Shown: positions 42,204-51,902, numbered from the stretch's first letter. The stretch: 64,000 bases of DNA from Idiomarina ramblicola (GCF_003987255.1 NZ_PIQC01000003.1:248001-312000); one strand, 5' to 3'. The notes: a model not told the origin generated them from the sequence alone. Numbers and translations are program-made.

Positions 42204-42857
42204 TTATGTCACCCACCGAATAGGCTGACGACCGTGTTGCTGCAAATAATCGTTGGTTTTGCGGAAGTGGCTGGCGTCGAAAAAGCCGCGGTGCGCTGAC
42301 AGTGGCGACGGGTGCGGCGCGGTCAGAATATGGTGCCTGGTGCCGTCAATGAGCGGTATCTTCTTTTGTGCATGCGAGCCCCACAGCAAAAACACCACGT
42401 TTTCAGTTGCTTCAGACACTTTACTGATAACCGTATCGGTAAAGGTTTCCCAGCCCCAACTGGCGTGACTGTGTGCCTTGCCCTGCTCGACGGTCAACAC
42501 GGTATTCAGCAGCAACACGCCCTGCTTTGCCCAGCTGGTTAAGTCACCATGTTTTGGCAATACGGTGTCGGGGTAGTCGATGGCAATGGCTTTGAACATA
42601 TTGCGCAGCGACGGCGGAAACTTAACCCCTTCGGGTACCGAAAAACTTAACCCGTGTGCCTGCCCCGGTCCGTGGTACGGGTCCTGCCCTAAAATCACCA
42701 CTTTAACGTTTTCCGGGTCGGTCAGCTTAAGCGCGTTGAACACGTCTTCTTTTGGCGGATACACCTGGGTTTGCTGGCGAGCCTGTTCGACACGCTGCCA
42801 CAGTTCTTGAAAGTAAGGCTTTTGCTTTTCCTCGGCAAGGAGGTCGCTCCACGGCAT
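42204..42857 (-). CDS. ung: Uracil-DNA glycosylase, family 1
   Basis: 217 aa. Removes uracil from DNA to start base excision repair. Motif 1 [19 protein letters not shown] (catalytic Asp59), the [14 protein letters not shown] uracil-binding strand, [12 protein letters not shown], and the [12 protein letters not shown] loop with the catalytic His. Length is typical. Converges on the LysR gene, only 6 bp between stops. Confidence 0.95.
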   Translation of the reverse strand: MPWSDLLAEEKQKPYFQELWQRVEQARQQTQVYPPKEDVFNALKLTDPENVKVVILGQDPYHGPGQAHGLSFSVPEGVKFPPSLRNMFKAIAIDYPDTVLPKHGDLTSWAKQGVLLLNTVLTVEQGKAHSHASWGWETFTDTVISKVSEATENVVFLLWGSHAQKKIPLIDGTRHHILTAPHPSPLSAHRGFFDASHFRKTNDYLQQHGRQPIRWVT

Positions 42858-42938
42858 ATTGATGGTTCCGTTGTTATTGTTTTTGTATGATAAAACGATA
42901 TGATTTGAATTCTCAACTAAAGATGCGCAAGGTTACCC

Positions 42939-43733
42939 ATGTCTGAGCAAACCCAGATTCCAAACATCAGTGTTTACTTAATTACGTTAAACGAAGGTCG
43001 GCACCTGGATGAAGTCTTGGCCAGTGTCAAAAACGCCGATGAAATTGTATTGGTAGACTCAGGCTCAACCGATGACACGCTCAGTATTGCTGAAAAACAC
43101 GGCGCCCGCATTATTCATCAGGACTGGTTAGGTTATGCAAAGCAAAAGGCTTTTGCTCTAGAACAATGTCGGAACGACTGGGTAATTAACTTAGACGGTG
43201 ACGAAGTGCTGCCAGAGGGTGCATTTGAGCAGGTTCAGCAACGCATTGCTAAAGACGATATTAACGGCATTTATCTGGCCCACGATGATATTTTTATGGG
43301 GCATTCGCTGCCATATCACCGCCATCATCGTTTTCGCCGGGTGTACCGCAAGTCTAAATCGAAGTGGAATACATCAACCAAAGTACATGAGCACATTGAG
43401 GTCGAACCGCCGCTGGCTCACCTGCCTATAGATGTTAAGCATTACGGTTACGACTCAGCCCATGGCTACATGGATAAGCTGAACAAATACTCCCTGCTGA
43501 AGGCTAAACAGCGGGAAGAACGCGGCCGGCATTGCAGTTTGGCGCGGGTACTGCTGATATTCCCGTTAATGTTCTTTAAGTTCTACATTGTTCGCCGTAT
43601 GTTCTTAGCCGGATGGCGCGGATTTATTAAGGCCAATATTGATGCGTTTCACTTCTTTCTGACCGAAGCTAAGCTGTATGAACGCGCTTACCGAAGTAAG
43701 CGCGGTGACGATGTTGAAAAGTCAGAACATTGA
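42939..43733 (+). CDS. GT2-family glycosyltransferase (WaaE/KdtX-like)
   Basis: 264 aa, GT-A fold. VYLITLNEGRHLDEVLASVKNADEIVLVDSGSTDDT is the N-terminal nucleotide-binding part, GYAKQKAFALEQCRNDWVINLDGDEVLP includes the D-x-D-like metal site, and HHRFRRVYRK...VHEHIEV and FPLMFFKFYIVRRMFLAGWRGF close the fold. Best match in pattern is the LPS inner-core beta-1,4-glucosyltransferase WaaE group. It stands apart from the capsule locus and is divergent from ung. Confidence 0.8.
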   Translation: MSEQTQIPNISVYLITLNEGRHLDEVLASVKNADEIVLVDSGSTDDTLSIAEKHGARIIHQDWLGYAKQKAFALEQCRNDWVINLDGDEVLPEGAFEQVQQRIAKDDINGIYLAHDDIFMGHSLPYHRHHRFRRVYRKSKSKWNTSTKVHEHIEVEPPLAHLPIDVKHYGYDSAHGYMDKLNKYSLLKAKQREERGRHCSLARVLLIFPLMFFKFYIVRRMFLAGWRGFIKANIDAFHFFLTEAKLYERAYRSKRGDDVEKSEH

Positions 43734-43737
43734 AGCA

Positions 43738-43768
43738 GATATCTCACCTGACATAAATGTCAGGCTAC
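43738..43768 (-). repeat. Single REP with remnant linker
   Basis: REP in - orientation at 43747-43768 preceded by AGATATCTCA, the linker end of a BIME, so this is half of an inverted pair. Its GTAG head supplies the TAG stop codon (43767-43765) of the S9 peptidase gene. Confidence 0.88.
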
Positions 43769-45786
43769 TTCGTTGTTCCTTTATATTTATCGAACCAATG
43801 CAGAATGTAGGCAACTTTGTTCATTAAGTTACTGGGCCGCGCGTAAATACCGTGGCCTGAATCCTGAATGCGGACCATGGCGGTCTCCACACCTTCCAGC
43901 TTCAATGCCTGATAATACTGCTCGGTTTCTGACATGGGGGTTCTGTAGTCGTTTTCCCCTGTCAGCAGCATGGTTGGTGTAGTCACATTACCTACGTAGC
44001 TAATAGGCGAATACTTCATGTAATGTTCCATATTCTCCCACGGCAGACCCGGGAACCAGTACTGATAAAAGAAGTTGTACATATCGGCGGTTAGCACAAA
44101 GCTGTACCAGTTAATAACCGGCTTCGCCACAACCGCGGCTTTAAAGCGATCGGTATGGCCGACAATCCAGGCGGTTAGCACACCACCGCCACTGCCACCC
44201 GTGACAAACAGCTCGTCTTCATTAATAAAGCCTTTGTCGATAACCGCGTCCACACCGTCCATTAAGTCGTTGTAGTCGTTGCTTGGGTAGTTGTGGTGAA
44301 TTTCGTTAGCAAAGTCCGAGCCGTAGCTGGTGCTGCCACGTGGGTTGGTGTACAGCACCACGTAACCGGCAGCGGCGAACAGCTGGATCTCAGCAGCAAA
44401 GCGCGGACCGTAGTTGGTGTGCGGACCACCGTGAATTTCCAGCATTAACGGGTAGTCTTTGTCCTTATCAAAACCCGGTGGGTAAGCTATCCAACCTTGC
44501 AAATCGATGCCGTCGACACTGGATTTGTAGTTAATTTCTTCCACTTTAGCCAGTTCTTTGTGCGCCAGTGCGTCTTCGTTTAAGCGCGTCAGCTGACGGA
44601 CGTTATCGTCTTCCCAAAGAGCGAGCTCTGCCGGGCGCATGGGGTTAGAGATGGTAAAAACGACACGATCACCTTTGGCAACACTGAAGTCACCGCCGCC
44701 GTATGGCCGGCTGTAAGATAAGCCACCCACGCGATCGGTCAGTTTTACGTGTTCGCCGTTTAACGTGGTACGGGCCAACTGTCCTACACCATTGTCATCG
44801 TAGGTAAAGTAAACGCCCTGACTGTCGGTATCCCACTCAAATCCGGTAACGCCGCGATCTAACTCGCCGGTCAGTACTTCCACGCCCGAACCGTCCAGGT
44901 TCATCACGTACAGTTTGGACGCCTGAAAGCTCATTTTGGTGTCGTCGTAACCGACAAAGGCAATTTTTTCACCGTTTGGCGATACTTCTGGTGAACTGTC
45001 AGGCCCGTCGCGGTCGGTAATGGCTTTGACTTCTTTGCTGTTCAGCGTTAAACGATAAATTTCGCTGTTCACTGGCTGGCGGAAAGCGTCGTCACGACGG
45101 TTCGCCGAAAAGAAAATGTGTTTGCTGTCCGGTGACCAGGACAATTGCCCGCCATGATTAAATTCGGCGTCCGTTAGCTGACGTGGCGATCCACCGGTAG
45201 CCGGTATGACATACAGCTGCTGGTGACCGTCTTTGGCATAGCCGCCACCGTCGTAACGGTAGTTGTCTTTGTCGACGTATTTGGGTGCGGCTGTCCAGTT
45301 CGCGCCTTCGGGTTTGCCCGGTAAGCTGACCGGAGCCGGCTGTGATTTCGGGGTAAACATAGAAAACGCAATTTGGCTGCCGTCGGGTGACCAGCTCAAA
45401 CTGGATGGTGCTTGAGTCAGCTGCGTAATGGCCGCGCTGTCACCGGAGTCGGCCCAATAGATATGAACTTGTGGCGAGCCGGTTTGGGTTGATACATAGG
45501 CTAAGCGGTCGCCGCTGGGTGACCATACGGGCTGACTTTCGCTGCCCTGACCGCCGGTTAGCGGACGAAGATCACCATCTGGCAGACTGGCCCATAGACG
45601 TCCGACTTTACTGTCGTTGTTAATGTCCATGGACTGACGGACAAACACGGTCCATTCGCCGCTGGGATGAATGGTTGGCGATGATGCGTATTCAAGCGTG
45701 AACACGTCCTCTAATTCGAACTTTTCCTGGGCGAGTGCTGTGCCTGACAAGGCCAGTGCTGCCGCCGTCATTAACCATTTTTTCAT
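43765..45786 (-). CDS. Secreted S9-family prolyl oligopeptidase-like peptidase
   Basis: 673 aa with signal peptide MKKWLMTAAALALSGTALAQ. An N-terminal beta-propeller (about 30-410) contains several TolB/WD40-like strands (SWSPDGSQIAFSMF, SWSPDSKHIFFSANRR, EVSPNGEKIAFVGYDD). The C-terminal alpha/beta-hydrolase has nucleophile VTGGSGGGVLTAW, Asp in LLTGENDYRTPMSE and His in DSGHGIYARPSN. Likely an acylaminoacyl- or dipeptidyl-peptidase in the periplasm that degrades peptides for nutrition. Confidence 0.9.
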   Translation of the reverse strand: MKKWLMTAAALALSGTALAQEKFELEDVFTLEYASSPTIHPSGEWTVFVRQSMDINNDSKVGRLWASLPDGDLRPLTGGQGSESQPVWSPSGDRLAYVSTQTGSPQVHIYWADSGDSAAITQLTQAPSSLSWSPDGSQIAFSMFTPKSQPAPVSLPGKPEGANWTAAPKYVDKDNYRYDGGGYAKDGHQQLYVIPATGGSPRQLTDAEFNHGGQLSWSPDSKHIFFSANRRDDAFRQPVNSEIYRLTLNSKEVKAITDRDGPDSSPEVSPNGEKIAFVGYDDTKMSFQASKLYVMNLDGSGVEVLTGELDRGVTGFEWDTDSQGVYFTYDDNGVGQLARTTLNGEHVKLTDRVGGLSYSRPYGGGDFSVAKGDRVVFTISNPMRPAELALWEDDNVRQLTRLNEDALAHKELAKVEEINYKSSVDGIDLQGWIAYPPGFDKDKDYPLMLEIHGGPHTNYGPRFAAEIQLFAAAGYVVLYTNPRGSTSYGSDFANEIHHNYPSNDYNDLMDGVDAVIDKGFINEDELFVTGGSGGGVLTAWIVGHTDRFKAAVVAKPVINWYSFVLTADMYNFFYQYWFPGLPWENMEHYMKYSPISYVGNVTTPTMLLTGENDYRTPMSETEQYYQALKLEGVETAMVRIQDSGHGIYARPSNLMNKVAYILHWFDKYKGTTK

Positions 45787-45805
45787 TGTCGTTCTCCCGG
45801 AAAAT

Positions 45806-45833
45806 AAAAAACCGCCTCGGTAGAGACGGTTTT
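45806..45833 (-). terminator. Intrinsic terminator after the DUF1302 gene
   Basis: On the minus strand AAACCGTCTC pairs with GAGGCGGTTT (one T-G wobble) around a 4-nt loop and is followed by TTTATTTT. It separates the DUF1302 gene from the peptidase gene. Confidence 0.85.
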
Positions 45834-45861
45834 ATCGTGATTCACGGTGTGAATCAAGGTA

Positions 45862-47706
45862 TTAGAACGCGTAAGAGAAGCTAACTGACGCATAATCGCG
45901 GTCAGTGGTTGCATCATAGTCGCTACCCGAGAAGGTGGTATAACCCAGGCTCACTTTGTAAGTAGATAGGTAATCTGCCACTAAGTTAACACCCAGCGAC
46001 TTACGGTCTTCAATAAAGTTGCTGTTTGGAGAGTAACCGCTCACGTCGTGGTTAAACTGAACCACTGGCGTTAAACCCCAACCCTGCCAAACGTCCTGGT
46101 ATTCAAACTGGAAGCGGGTACGGTAGCCCCACGAGTTTGAGGTCACAAAGCCTTCGCAGTTTGAGTTCGCCGCAGCGCCGGTGTCCTGAGCGCTTAAGCA
46201 TTTACCAAATAACGGCAAGCGGCCATAACGCTGTTCGTTAAGACCCGGCATATCGTGTACCTGGTTGGTTGCGATTTCACCCACAAAGGTCATGCGGTCA
46301 GAACCCCAAAGACGGTCAACAAAACGCACAAAGCTTAACTGTGCCTGGCTGACATCTAAACGGTCGTAACCATTGGCTAACTCACCCAATTCGGCATTGT
46401 TAACGCGGTCAGCAAAGGTGCTTGGCACGTTTGGACGCAAACCGGCGGTTAAGATTTCAGTGGTGTTGATTTGTACTGGCATACCGTCACGGTAGCTGTA
46501 TTCACCCGCAACTGACCATAAGCCTAAGTTGGTGCTGAAGCTTAAACCATATACCTGGGTATCTTCCGGATATTCGATAACCAAACGCGGGCCATCAACC
46601 GGGTAACCGTTCGGTGTTGACCAGGTGTAACCCGGTTGCTGACCTGCTGCGCCAGCGGCTTGCTGGAATGGGACTGGGTCCACAGTCCAGTTGTAAGCCG
46701 AAATAATGGGCGTATTGTTGTGCAGGTTCAGGTAATAAACACCAAACTCTGTGTCTAAGTCCATTGAATAGTAACGCAGGTTCGCACCCCACTGACCGCT
46801 GTCAGAAGCTTCCAGCGTTGGGTTACTGCCAATGTAGGCACCCGCTTGTACTGACTCGAAGTCATTCAGATAGCTGTCCGGGTCGCCCGGAACCAACTGC
46901 GGGTTCAGCGTGACTTTACCGCAGCCAGGGCCACCGATGATATCAACGCTTGAGAAGTAGGTACCACAACCGTCCAGCTTGGTGTTGTCCCACTCGTACT
47001 GGTAGAAGGCTTCAAAGTTTAAGGTGTTGGTTAAACCAATGCTGGTGCTCACCATACCGACCGGCAATAGCGCTTCTTTAATTTCTGCGCCCGGACGACG
47101 TGCCGCGTTAACATCCAGCGGGTTAATGTCGTTAATGCCGTTAAAGACGAAGGTGCTTTCACCCCAGCTTAATACCTGGCGGCCCACACGGACGCTGGCT
47201 GGCATATCGCCTAAGTCGAAATTAGCGTAGACAAAAGCATCCAGTAATTCGACGCCTTTACCTTGTGAGTAGTCGTCAAACACGCCGTCGTTCAGTTTGG
47301 TGTCCGGGTAGTAGTTGTTGCCCGGGTGACCGTGCGCCATGTTCTCTTCTGAAACGACGTGATCGTACCAATAGTTGAAACGCACAAAGGCACCGTGGCT
47401 GCCGCCATCAATGCTTAAATCGTGTACGCCTTTAACAACGGATGACACTAAGTCACCTTTATCAAAGTTCAGGTTACCGTCGTCACCAACACTGGAGCCT
47501 GCTGTACCCCATGGACGATTCGCTGGACTAACCAAGTGATTAGCCTGATCTTCCATACGCCATGCCGCGCCGTACGACAGAATGGAATCAAATTTAATTT
47601 CATAATCGCCGACTTCGAAGTCAGCTGCCTGGCCTGATGCCGCAAAGCTCAGTGCAATGGCCGTAGCCAGAGGAAGTTTTTTTAGCATAGTTGTTCTTCT
47701 TTTCAT
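45862..47706 (-). CDS. DUF1302-family outer membrane protein
   Basis: 614 aa (608 if the ATG at 47688 is used). Signal peptide ends AASGQAADFEV. The mature start FEVGDYEIKFDSILSYGAAWRMEDQ and later VRVGRQVLSWGESTFVFNGINDINPLDVNAARRPGAEIKEALLPVGMV are typical of DUF1302, an outer-membrane barrel family often linked to uptake or handling of hydrophobic compounds. It ends in the alternating pattern with terminal Phe (YASVSFSYAF) expected for BAM-assembled barrels. Probably monocistronic (own terminator). Confidence 0.85.
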   Translation of the reverse strand: MKRRTTMLKKLPLATAIALSFAASGQAADFEVGDYEIKFDSILSYGAAWRMEDQANHLVSPANRPWGTAGSSVGDDGNLNFDKGDLVSSVVKGVHDLSIDGGSHGAFVRFNYWYDHVVSEENMAHGHPGNNYYPDTKLNDGVFDDYSQGKGVELLDAFVYANFDLGDMPASVRVGRQVLSWGESTFVFNGINDINPLDVNAARRPGAEIKEALLPVGMVSTSIGLTNTLNFEAFYQYEWDNTKLDGCGTYFSSVDIIGGPGCGKVTLNPQLVPGDPDSYLNDFESVQAGAYIGSNPTLEASDSGQWGANLRYYSMDLDTEFGVYYLNLHNNTPIISAYNWTVDPVPFQQAAGAAGQQPGYTWSTPNGYPVDGPRLVIEYPEDTQVYGLSFSTNLGLWSVAGEYSYRDGMPVQINTTEILTAGLRPNVPSTFADRVNNAELGELANGYDRLDVSQAQLSFVRFVDRLWGSDRMTFVGEIATNQVHDMPGLNEQRYGRLPLFGKCLSAQDTGAAANSNCEGFVTSNSWGYRTRFQFEYQDVWQGWGLTPVVQFNHDVSGYSPNSNFIEDRKSLGVNLVADYLSTYKVSLGYTTFSGSDYDATTDRDYASVSFSYAF

Positions 47707-47831
47707 TGTGAGCCACCTAATCCTTTAAACTTGTTTGGCGGTTATGTCTGAATCATGTCCGATGAGTTAAAAATATGCAAGTGTATGAACACGAAAATAT
47801 AACAAGTTGTTGGAAAAAATGGTGGGAAGTG

Positions 47832-47867
47832 TCGCTACTGACGCTGAAAATGACGCGTCAGCAGCGA
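47832..47867 (-). terminator. Long hairpin downstream of etfA
   Basis: A 13-bp stem (TCGCTGCTGACGC with GCGTCAGTAGCGA on the minus strand, one G-T wobble) with a 10-nt loop, 20 nt after the etfA stop. No T-run follows immediately, so it could be a 3'-end stabiliser or a weak terminator. Confidence 0.55.
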
Positions 47868-47886
47868 TTCTGGCAATAAACAAAAA

Positions 47887-48816
47887 TTACAGTTTACTGT
47901 TTAATTCCGGTAATACGTCGAACAAATCGGCAACTAAACCGTAGTCTGCAACCTGAAAGATTGGCGCTTCTTCGTCTTTGTTGATGGCCACAATGACTTT
48001 AGAATCTTTCATACCGGCCAAGTGCTGGATAGCACCGCTGATACCCACCGCAATATAAAGCTGAGGCGCAACGATTTTACCGGTCTGGCCAACCTGCATG
48101 TCGTTAGGTACGAAGCCCGCGTCGACTGCGGCACGTGATGCGCCGACAGCAGCGCCCAGTTTATCGGCTACGTCTTCCAGCAGGTGGAAATTTTCGCCGT
48201 TCTGCATACCACGACCACCAGAAATAACGATTTCTGCTGAGGTCAGGTCAGGACGCTCAGACTCTGCCAGCTGCTCGCTCACAAATTCTGACTTGTCGTT
48301 GTTGAATACCGCGTCGATGCTTTCGACTTCACCGCTACCACCTTCTTCTGCAACGGCGTCAAAGGCTGTTGCACGAACGGTAATGACTTTAATTTTGTCT
48401 TCTGACTGCACGGTGGCAATGGCGTTACCGGCATAGATAGGACGCTTAAAGGTGTCGTCACTTTCTACCGAGATAATGTCAGACACCTGGGCAACATCTA
48501 ACAGCGCAGCGACACGCGGCATGAAGTTTTTGCCGGTGGTGGTGGCTGGCGCCAGAATGTGGCTGTAGTTTTTGCCTAAGTCAGCCACCAGCTCGCTGAT
48601 GTTTTCAGCTAATTGATGCTCGTACGCTTCGTTGTCGGCCAGAAAGACCTTCTTCACGCCGTCGGCTTTCGCCACTTTTTCAGCAACGGTTGAGCACCCT
48701 TTACCGGCAACCAGTACCTCGATGTCGCCACCGATTTCCTGTGCAGCGGTTAACGTTTTTAACGTTGAAGCGTCAACGTCGTTATTGTCGTGTTCTGCTA
48801 CCACTAAGATGCTCAT
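47887..48816 (-). CDS. etfA: Electron transfer flavoprotein alpha subunit
   Basis: 309 aa. EtfAB carries electrons from acyl-CoA and other dehydrogenases to ETF-ubiquinone oxidoreductase. N-terminal ETF domain, then the C-terminal FAD-binding domain with [71 protein letters not shown]. Its ATG overlaps the etfB stop by 4 bp (ATGA). Confidence 0.95.
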   Translation of the reverse strand: MSILVVAEHDNNDVDASTLKTLTAAQEIGGDIEVLVAGKGCSTVAEKVAKADGVKKVFLADNEAYEHQLAENISELVADLGKNYSHILAPATTTGKNFMPRVAALLDVAQVSDIISVESDDTFKRPIYAGNAIATVQSEDKIKVITVRATAFDAVAEEGGSGEVESIDAVFNNDKSEFVSEQLAESERPDLTSAEIVISGGRGMQNGENFHLLEDVADKLGAAVGASRAAVDAGFVPNDMQVGQTGKIVAPQLYIAVGISGAIQHLAGMKDSKVIVAINKDEEAPIFQVADYGLVADLFDVLPELNSKL

Positions 48817-49562
48817 AATACTTTCGCCTCGTTTTTCAGTTTCTCGACCAGCTCATCGACATCGGCTACTTTCACGCCGGCAGTACGTTCAGCAGGCGTT
48901 TCAACTTTCTGCAGCTTGATAGTGCGCTTAACTTCCACACCCAGTTCGTCCGGGGTTGTGGTGTCCAGCGGCTTACGCTTGGCTTTCATAATGTTGGGTA
49001 GTGACGCGTAACGCGGCTCGTTCAGACGCAAGTCGGTGGTCACAACCGCAGGCAGAGTCAGTTTAACGGTTTGCAGACCGCCGTCGATTTCACGGGTTAC
49101 GTTAACAAAACCGTCGCCCACTTCTACTTTTGACGCGAAGGTGCCCTGCGGCATACCAGTTAAGGCGCCCAGCATCTGGCCGGTTTGGTTGTTGTCGGAG
49201 TCGATAGACTGTTTACCCAGAATGACCATGTCCGGCCCTTCTTTCTCTACCACACCTTTTAAGATTTTAGCGGCAGATAAAGAGTCCGGCATGTCGTCGG
49301 TTTCAACCTGAATGGCACGGTCAGCACCCAGCGCCAGCGCAGTACGTAACTGCTCCTGTACCGCTTTCGGGCCAATAGAAACCACGACGACTTCGTCTGC
49401 AGTGCCCGCTTCTTTCAAGCGTACGGCTTCTTCTACAGCAATTTCGCAGAATGGGTTAAGTGCCATTTTGACGTTAGCCAAATCGACATCGGACTGATCT
49501 GGTTTAACACGCACCTTGACGTTGTAGTCAATGACGCGCTTAACCGCGACAAGTATCTTCAT
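48813..49562 (-). CDS. etfB: Electron transfer flavoprotein beta subunit
   Basis: 249 aa. [51 protein letters not shown] is the classical start, followed by [16 protein letters not shown] and [32 protein letters not shown], and the signature [45 protein letters not shown]. Partner of EtfA in one operon. Confidence 0.95.
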   Translation of the reverse strand: MKILVAVKRVIDYNVKVRVKPDQSDVDLANVKMALNPFCEIAVEEAVRLKEAGTADEVVVVSIGPKAVQEQLRTALALGADRAIQVETDDMPDSLSAAKILKGVVEKEGPDMVILGKQSIDSDNNQTGQMLGALTGMPQGTFASKVEVGDGFVNVTREIDGGLQTVKLTLPAVVTTDLRLNEPRYASLPNIMKAKRKPLDTTTPDELGVEVKRTIKLQKVETPAERTAGVKVADVDELVEKLKNEAKVL

Positions 49563-49686
49563 GTTGTCTTCCTTTTTCTGGAATGTTCTGAATGTTGGTC
49601 TTTATTATGTTGTCATTATCCTAGACTGGCGTCGATCTCACAAGTTGTGGGAGAATAAAACTCTATTGCCGTAAGGGAGAGTTTAC

Positions 49687-50052
49687 ATGGCCAGCTGGGA
49701 ACAGCTTTTTCGTCACTTAGTTCAACAAGCCAAAAGTCTACCAGAATATCCGGCAGAATGTCGTGATGACGATCATCTGGTGGGTGGCTGCGAGGCGAAG
49801 GTGTGGCTGTGGCTGGACACTTCTGACCCACAGGCGGTGGTGATTCGCTTTGATTCGGAGTCACGCATAGTGCGCGGCTTACTGGCGCTGCTGCAACAAC
49901 GGCTGGACGGCTGCTCTGCTGCTGAGATTTCGACTTTCGATATTGATAAGTTTTACCGTGAAGAAGGCTTAGACAATGCTTTAAGCCCCTCCCGTAGCAA
50001 CGGCCTGTACCAGGTCGCCAAAACTTTGAAGCTGCGGGTTGTTGAGCGCTGA
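49687..50052 (+). CDS. csdE: SufE/CsdE-family sulfur acceptor
   Basis: 121 aa. SufE-fold protein that takes persulfide sulfur from a cysteine desulfurase; the conserved active-site segment DDHLVGGCEAKVWLW has Cys35. Shorter at the N-terminus than E. coli CsdE. The presence of tcdA (csdL), whose partner genes in E. coli are csdA and csdE, 1.8 kb away favours CsdE over SufE. The two are now separated by a hipA-hipB pair and two REP pairs. No csdA is in the window. Confidence 0.82.
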   Translation: MASWEQLFRHLVQQAKSLPEYPAECRDDDHLVGGCEAKVWLWLDTSDPQAVVIRFDSESRIVRGLLALLQQRLDGCSAAEISTFDIDKFYREEGLDNALSPSRSNGLYQVAKTLKLRVVER

Positions 50053-50056
50053 GTAC

Positions 50057-50112
50057 GTAGCCTGACATTTATGTCAGGTGAGATATCGTCCCTGACATAA
50101 ATGTCAGGCTAC
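50057..50112. repeat. REP inverted pair (BIME) left of hipA2-hipB2
   Basis: REP + at 50057-50078 and REP - at 50091-50112, both with GTAG heads, joined by a 12-nt linker with GATATC. The second head supplies the TAG stop of the hipB-like gene. The first begins 4 bp after the csdE stop. Confidence 0.93.
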
Positions 50113-50417
50113 GTCCTTAATGTTCGGCGCTTTAACCGGGCGGATGCCGGAACCAATCCGACTTTTAGTCCAAAGGGCTTGAATAGTCTATTAATGACGT
50201 CACTAGAATAATTACCTAAGTCATTTTCAACTTCTGAAACGGTCTTTCTTGATGTACTCGTTAGCTTGGCATAAACGCTTTGATTCAGCCCTGTTATTTT
50301 CTTTCTGAATTCCTGCAACGCTTGTCCCTGGCTTATATCCCCCTGCAATAGCTGCAGTGCAATACGTTCAATAAGGGCTTCTCTTTCTTCGCCGCTAAGC
50401 TGGTTATTCTTACTCAT
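50109..50417 (-). CDS. HipB-like XRE antitoxin (second module)
   Basis: 102 aa from the ATG at 50417, which overlaps the toxin stop as ATGA. The middle reads as a helix-turn-helix: ISQGQALQEFRKKITGLNQSVYAKLTSTSRKTVSEVENDLGNYSSDVINRLFKPFGLKVGLV. The toxin-before-antitoxin order is the reverse of the first module. The Arg/Lys-rich tail ends directly in a REP head. Confidence 0.8.
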   Translation of the reverse strand: MSKNNQLSGEEREALIERIALQLLQGDISQGQALQEFRKKITGLNQSVYAKLTSTSRKTVSEVENDLGNYSSDVINRLFKPFGLKVGLVPASARLKRRTLRT

Positions 50418-51760
50418 AGCAGCCCCCAACGTTGCAGTTTGTCTGGAATATTTGCCAGCCCGACTTTGGGCATAGTCATAATTCTGTTTGGAACACCCCT
50501 TTCTCTTAACCTGTCTTCCAAGCCAGTAAGTTGTTCGGCCGTTTTATTCAACTCATCGAGTAATTGCTCCGGTTTAATTAAGTCTGAAAGCTCTTCACAA
50601 ATGGCGCTAAAGTTATATTCGCCACCGCTTTCCATTGGCTCTCCCCAAACGGTCGATCTTGGCACGCCTTCGGGGTCAGCTCGCATTGGAGCAAAATCAT
50701 AAATTGGAGTGAGCTTTATGCCGCTTTCATCTCTGAAAAATGCCGTGTTGCGACCGTGATTATCCGAGTTACCAAAAGCGATATTCAATAGATCCCTCCG
50801 CACCCATTCGGTTACGAACGCCTCTACATTAAAATAAACTCCCTGCTCTTTCACCATGTATGAGTTTTCAATTTTGCTGACTAACTCACGTATGACATCG
50901 GCATGACGAAGACGTACACCGGGGGCTCTTTTTAAAATAGAGTAGACAGACTCCATTGCCTTGCGAGTAACAACCCCGTTAACCACTTCAACATCGAACC
51001 TGGGGAGCCAAAGTGACGGAAAGTTATCTCCTTCTTCAAGCCTCATCTGTTCGGTTGCTATGGTGCTAACTCCCATTTCCTCGAGCTCTTGATAAAAGTG
51101 ATATTCCGCGCGCAGGATATCGCAGTCAATTGGCTTGCGCTGACCCCGGGGAAACTTCACCAGGTAAAATGCGTCCTGAGTATTGGTGTCGTCCTGGAAC
51201 GTATCTATCCAAACCTCGTCATTATTGTTACACCGCAACAACAGTTTTGGCGCTTCTCCACCCGCCCCGGTGGCTCCCCCGGCAATGGCTCCTCGCTGCT
51301 GAGCATATTCAAGAAAACTCGCGTTTCTTTCTACAACGTCGCTGACATTAAACTGAGAAGAGTTTATAGCTTCTTTCTGGCTTTCGACGGCTTCCTTTAT
51401 TCTCAAATGCCCGACAGGTGCAATCGCTGCTTTTTCCAGTAGCAGCAGATTCTGTTCACTTAGTGGCGAGTTGGATATTTCAAGCTGGTCCACCCAAAAC
51501 CTTCGTGCCGCACCGCTTGGGATAATATCGTCAAGGAAACGAAGCCAACCGGGTTGATCGTCATCATCAAAATAAAGCTGAACGGGATGGTTTAATGAAA
51601 CAGCATGGTGGTCATCCTGCTCCAGGTGCTCAATAGCGTAGTCCGTTTTATACTGGACTTGTACATCGGGCTCATTCTGCCCGGTTCGTTCAGTAAAAGT
51701 TAACTCGGCTATGTCCTGCCATTGGCTTTGCAGATAAGCCTGTACTGTTAGACTATTCAT
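50414..51760 (-). CDS. HipA-like toxin kinase (second module)
   Basis: 448 aa from the ATG at 51760, with AGGTGT upstream; the frame extends to 51802 but that would include the operator. HipA-like kinase: GAIAGGATGAGGEAPKLLLR as the ATP-binding loop, FYLVKFPRGQRKPID, and the catalytic NIAFGNSDNHGRNTAFFRDESGIKLTPIYDFAPM (Asp in GNSDNHGRN and metal Asp in YDFAPM). Only distantly like the first HipA, so this is not a recent duplicate. Flanked by complete REP pairs. Confidence 0.85.
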   Translation of the reverse strand: MNSLTVQAYLQSQWQDIAELTFTERTGQNEPDVQVQYKTDYAIEHLEQDDHHAVSLNHPVQLYFDDDDQPGWLRFLDDIIPSGAARRFWVDQLEISNSPLSEQNLLLLEKAAIAPVGHLRIKEAVESQKEAINSSQFNVSDVVERNASFLEYAQQRGAIAGGATGAGGEAPKLLLRCNNNDEVWIDTFQDDTNTQDAFYLVKFPRGQRKPIDCDILRAEYHFYQELEEMGVSTIATEQMRLEEGDNFPSLWLPRFDVEVVNGVVTRKAMESVYSILKRAPGVRLRHADVIRELVSKIENSYMVKEQGVYFNVEAFVTEWVRRDLLNIAFGNSDNHGRNTAFFRDESGIKLTPIYDFAPMRADPEGVPRSTVWGEPMESGGEYNFSAICEELSDLIKPEQLLDELNKTAEQLTGLEDRLRERGVPNRIMTMPKVGLANIPDKLQRWGLL

Positions 51761-51773
51761 GACACACCTAAAA

Positions 51774-51820
51774 TTGAGTGATATTACACTCAAAATAGAC
51801 AAAAAAATCTATTTTTGCAA
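51774..51820 (-). promoter_or_regulatory. Operator and predicted promoter of hipA2-hipB2
   Basis: 51774-51793 is TTGAGTG-N6-CACTCAA, a 7-bp inverted repeat 13 bp upstream of the hipA2 ATG. On the minus strand TTGCAA (51820-51815), 17 nt, TATTTT (51797-51792) gives a possible promoter whose -10 overlaps the operator. A second inverted repeat, AAAATAGA-N8-TCTATTTT, spans 51792-51815. Confidence 0.65.
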
Positions 51821-51846
51821 CCTATATCACGCAAATTGGAATTTTG

Positions 51847-51902
51847 GTAGCCTGACATTCATGTCAGGTGGGATACTGTTCCTGACATGAATGTCAGGCT
51901 AA
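51847..51902. repeat. REP inverted pair (BIME) right of hipA2-hipB2
   Basis: REP + at 51847-51868 and REP - at 51881-51902, linker TGGGATACTGTT (a diverged form of the usual GATATC linker). The second head reads TTAG and supplies the TAG stop of tcdA. Same orientation and size as the pair at 50057-50112, so the two frame the hip module as direct repeats. Confidence 0.92.
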
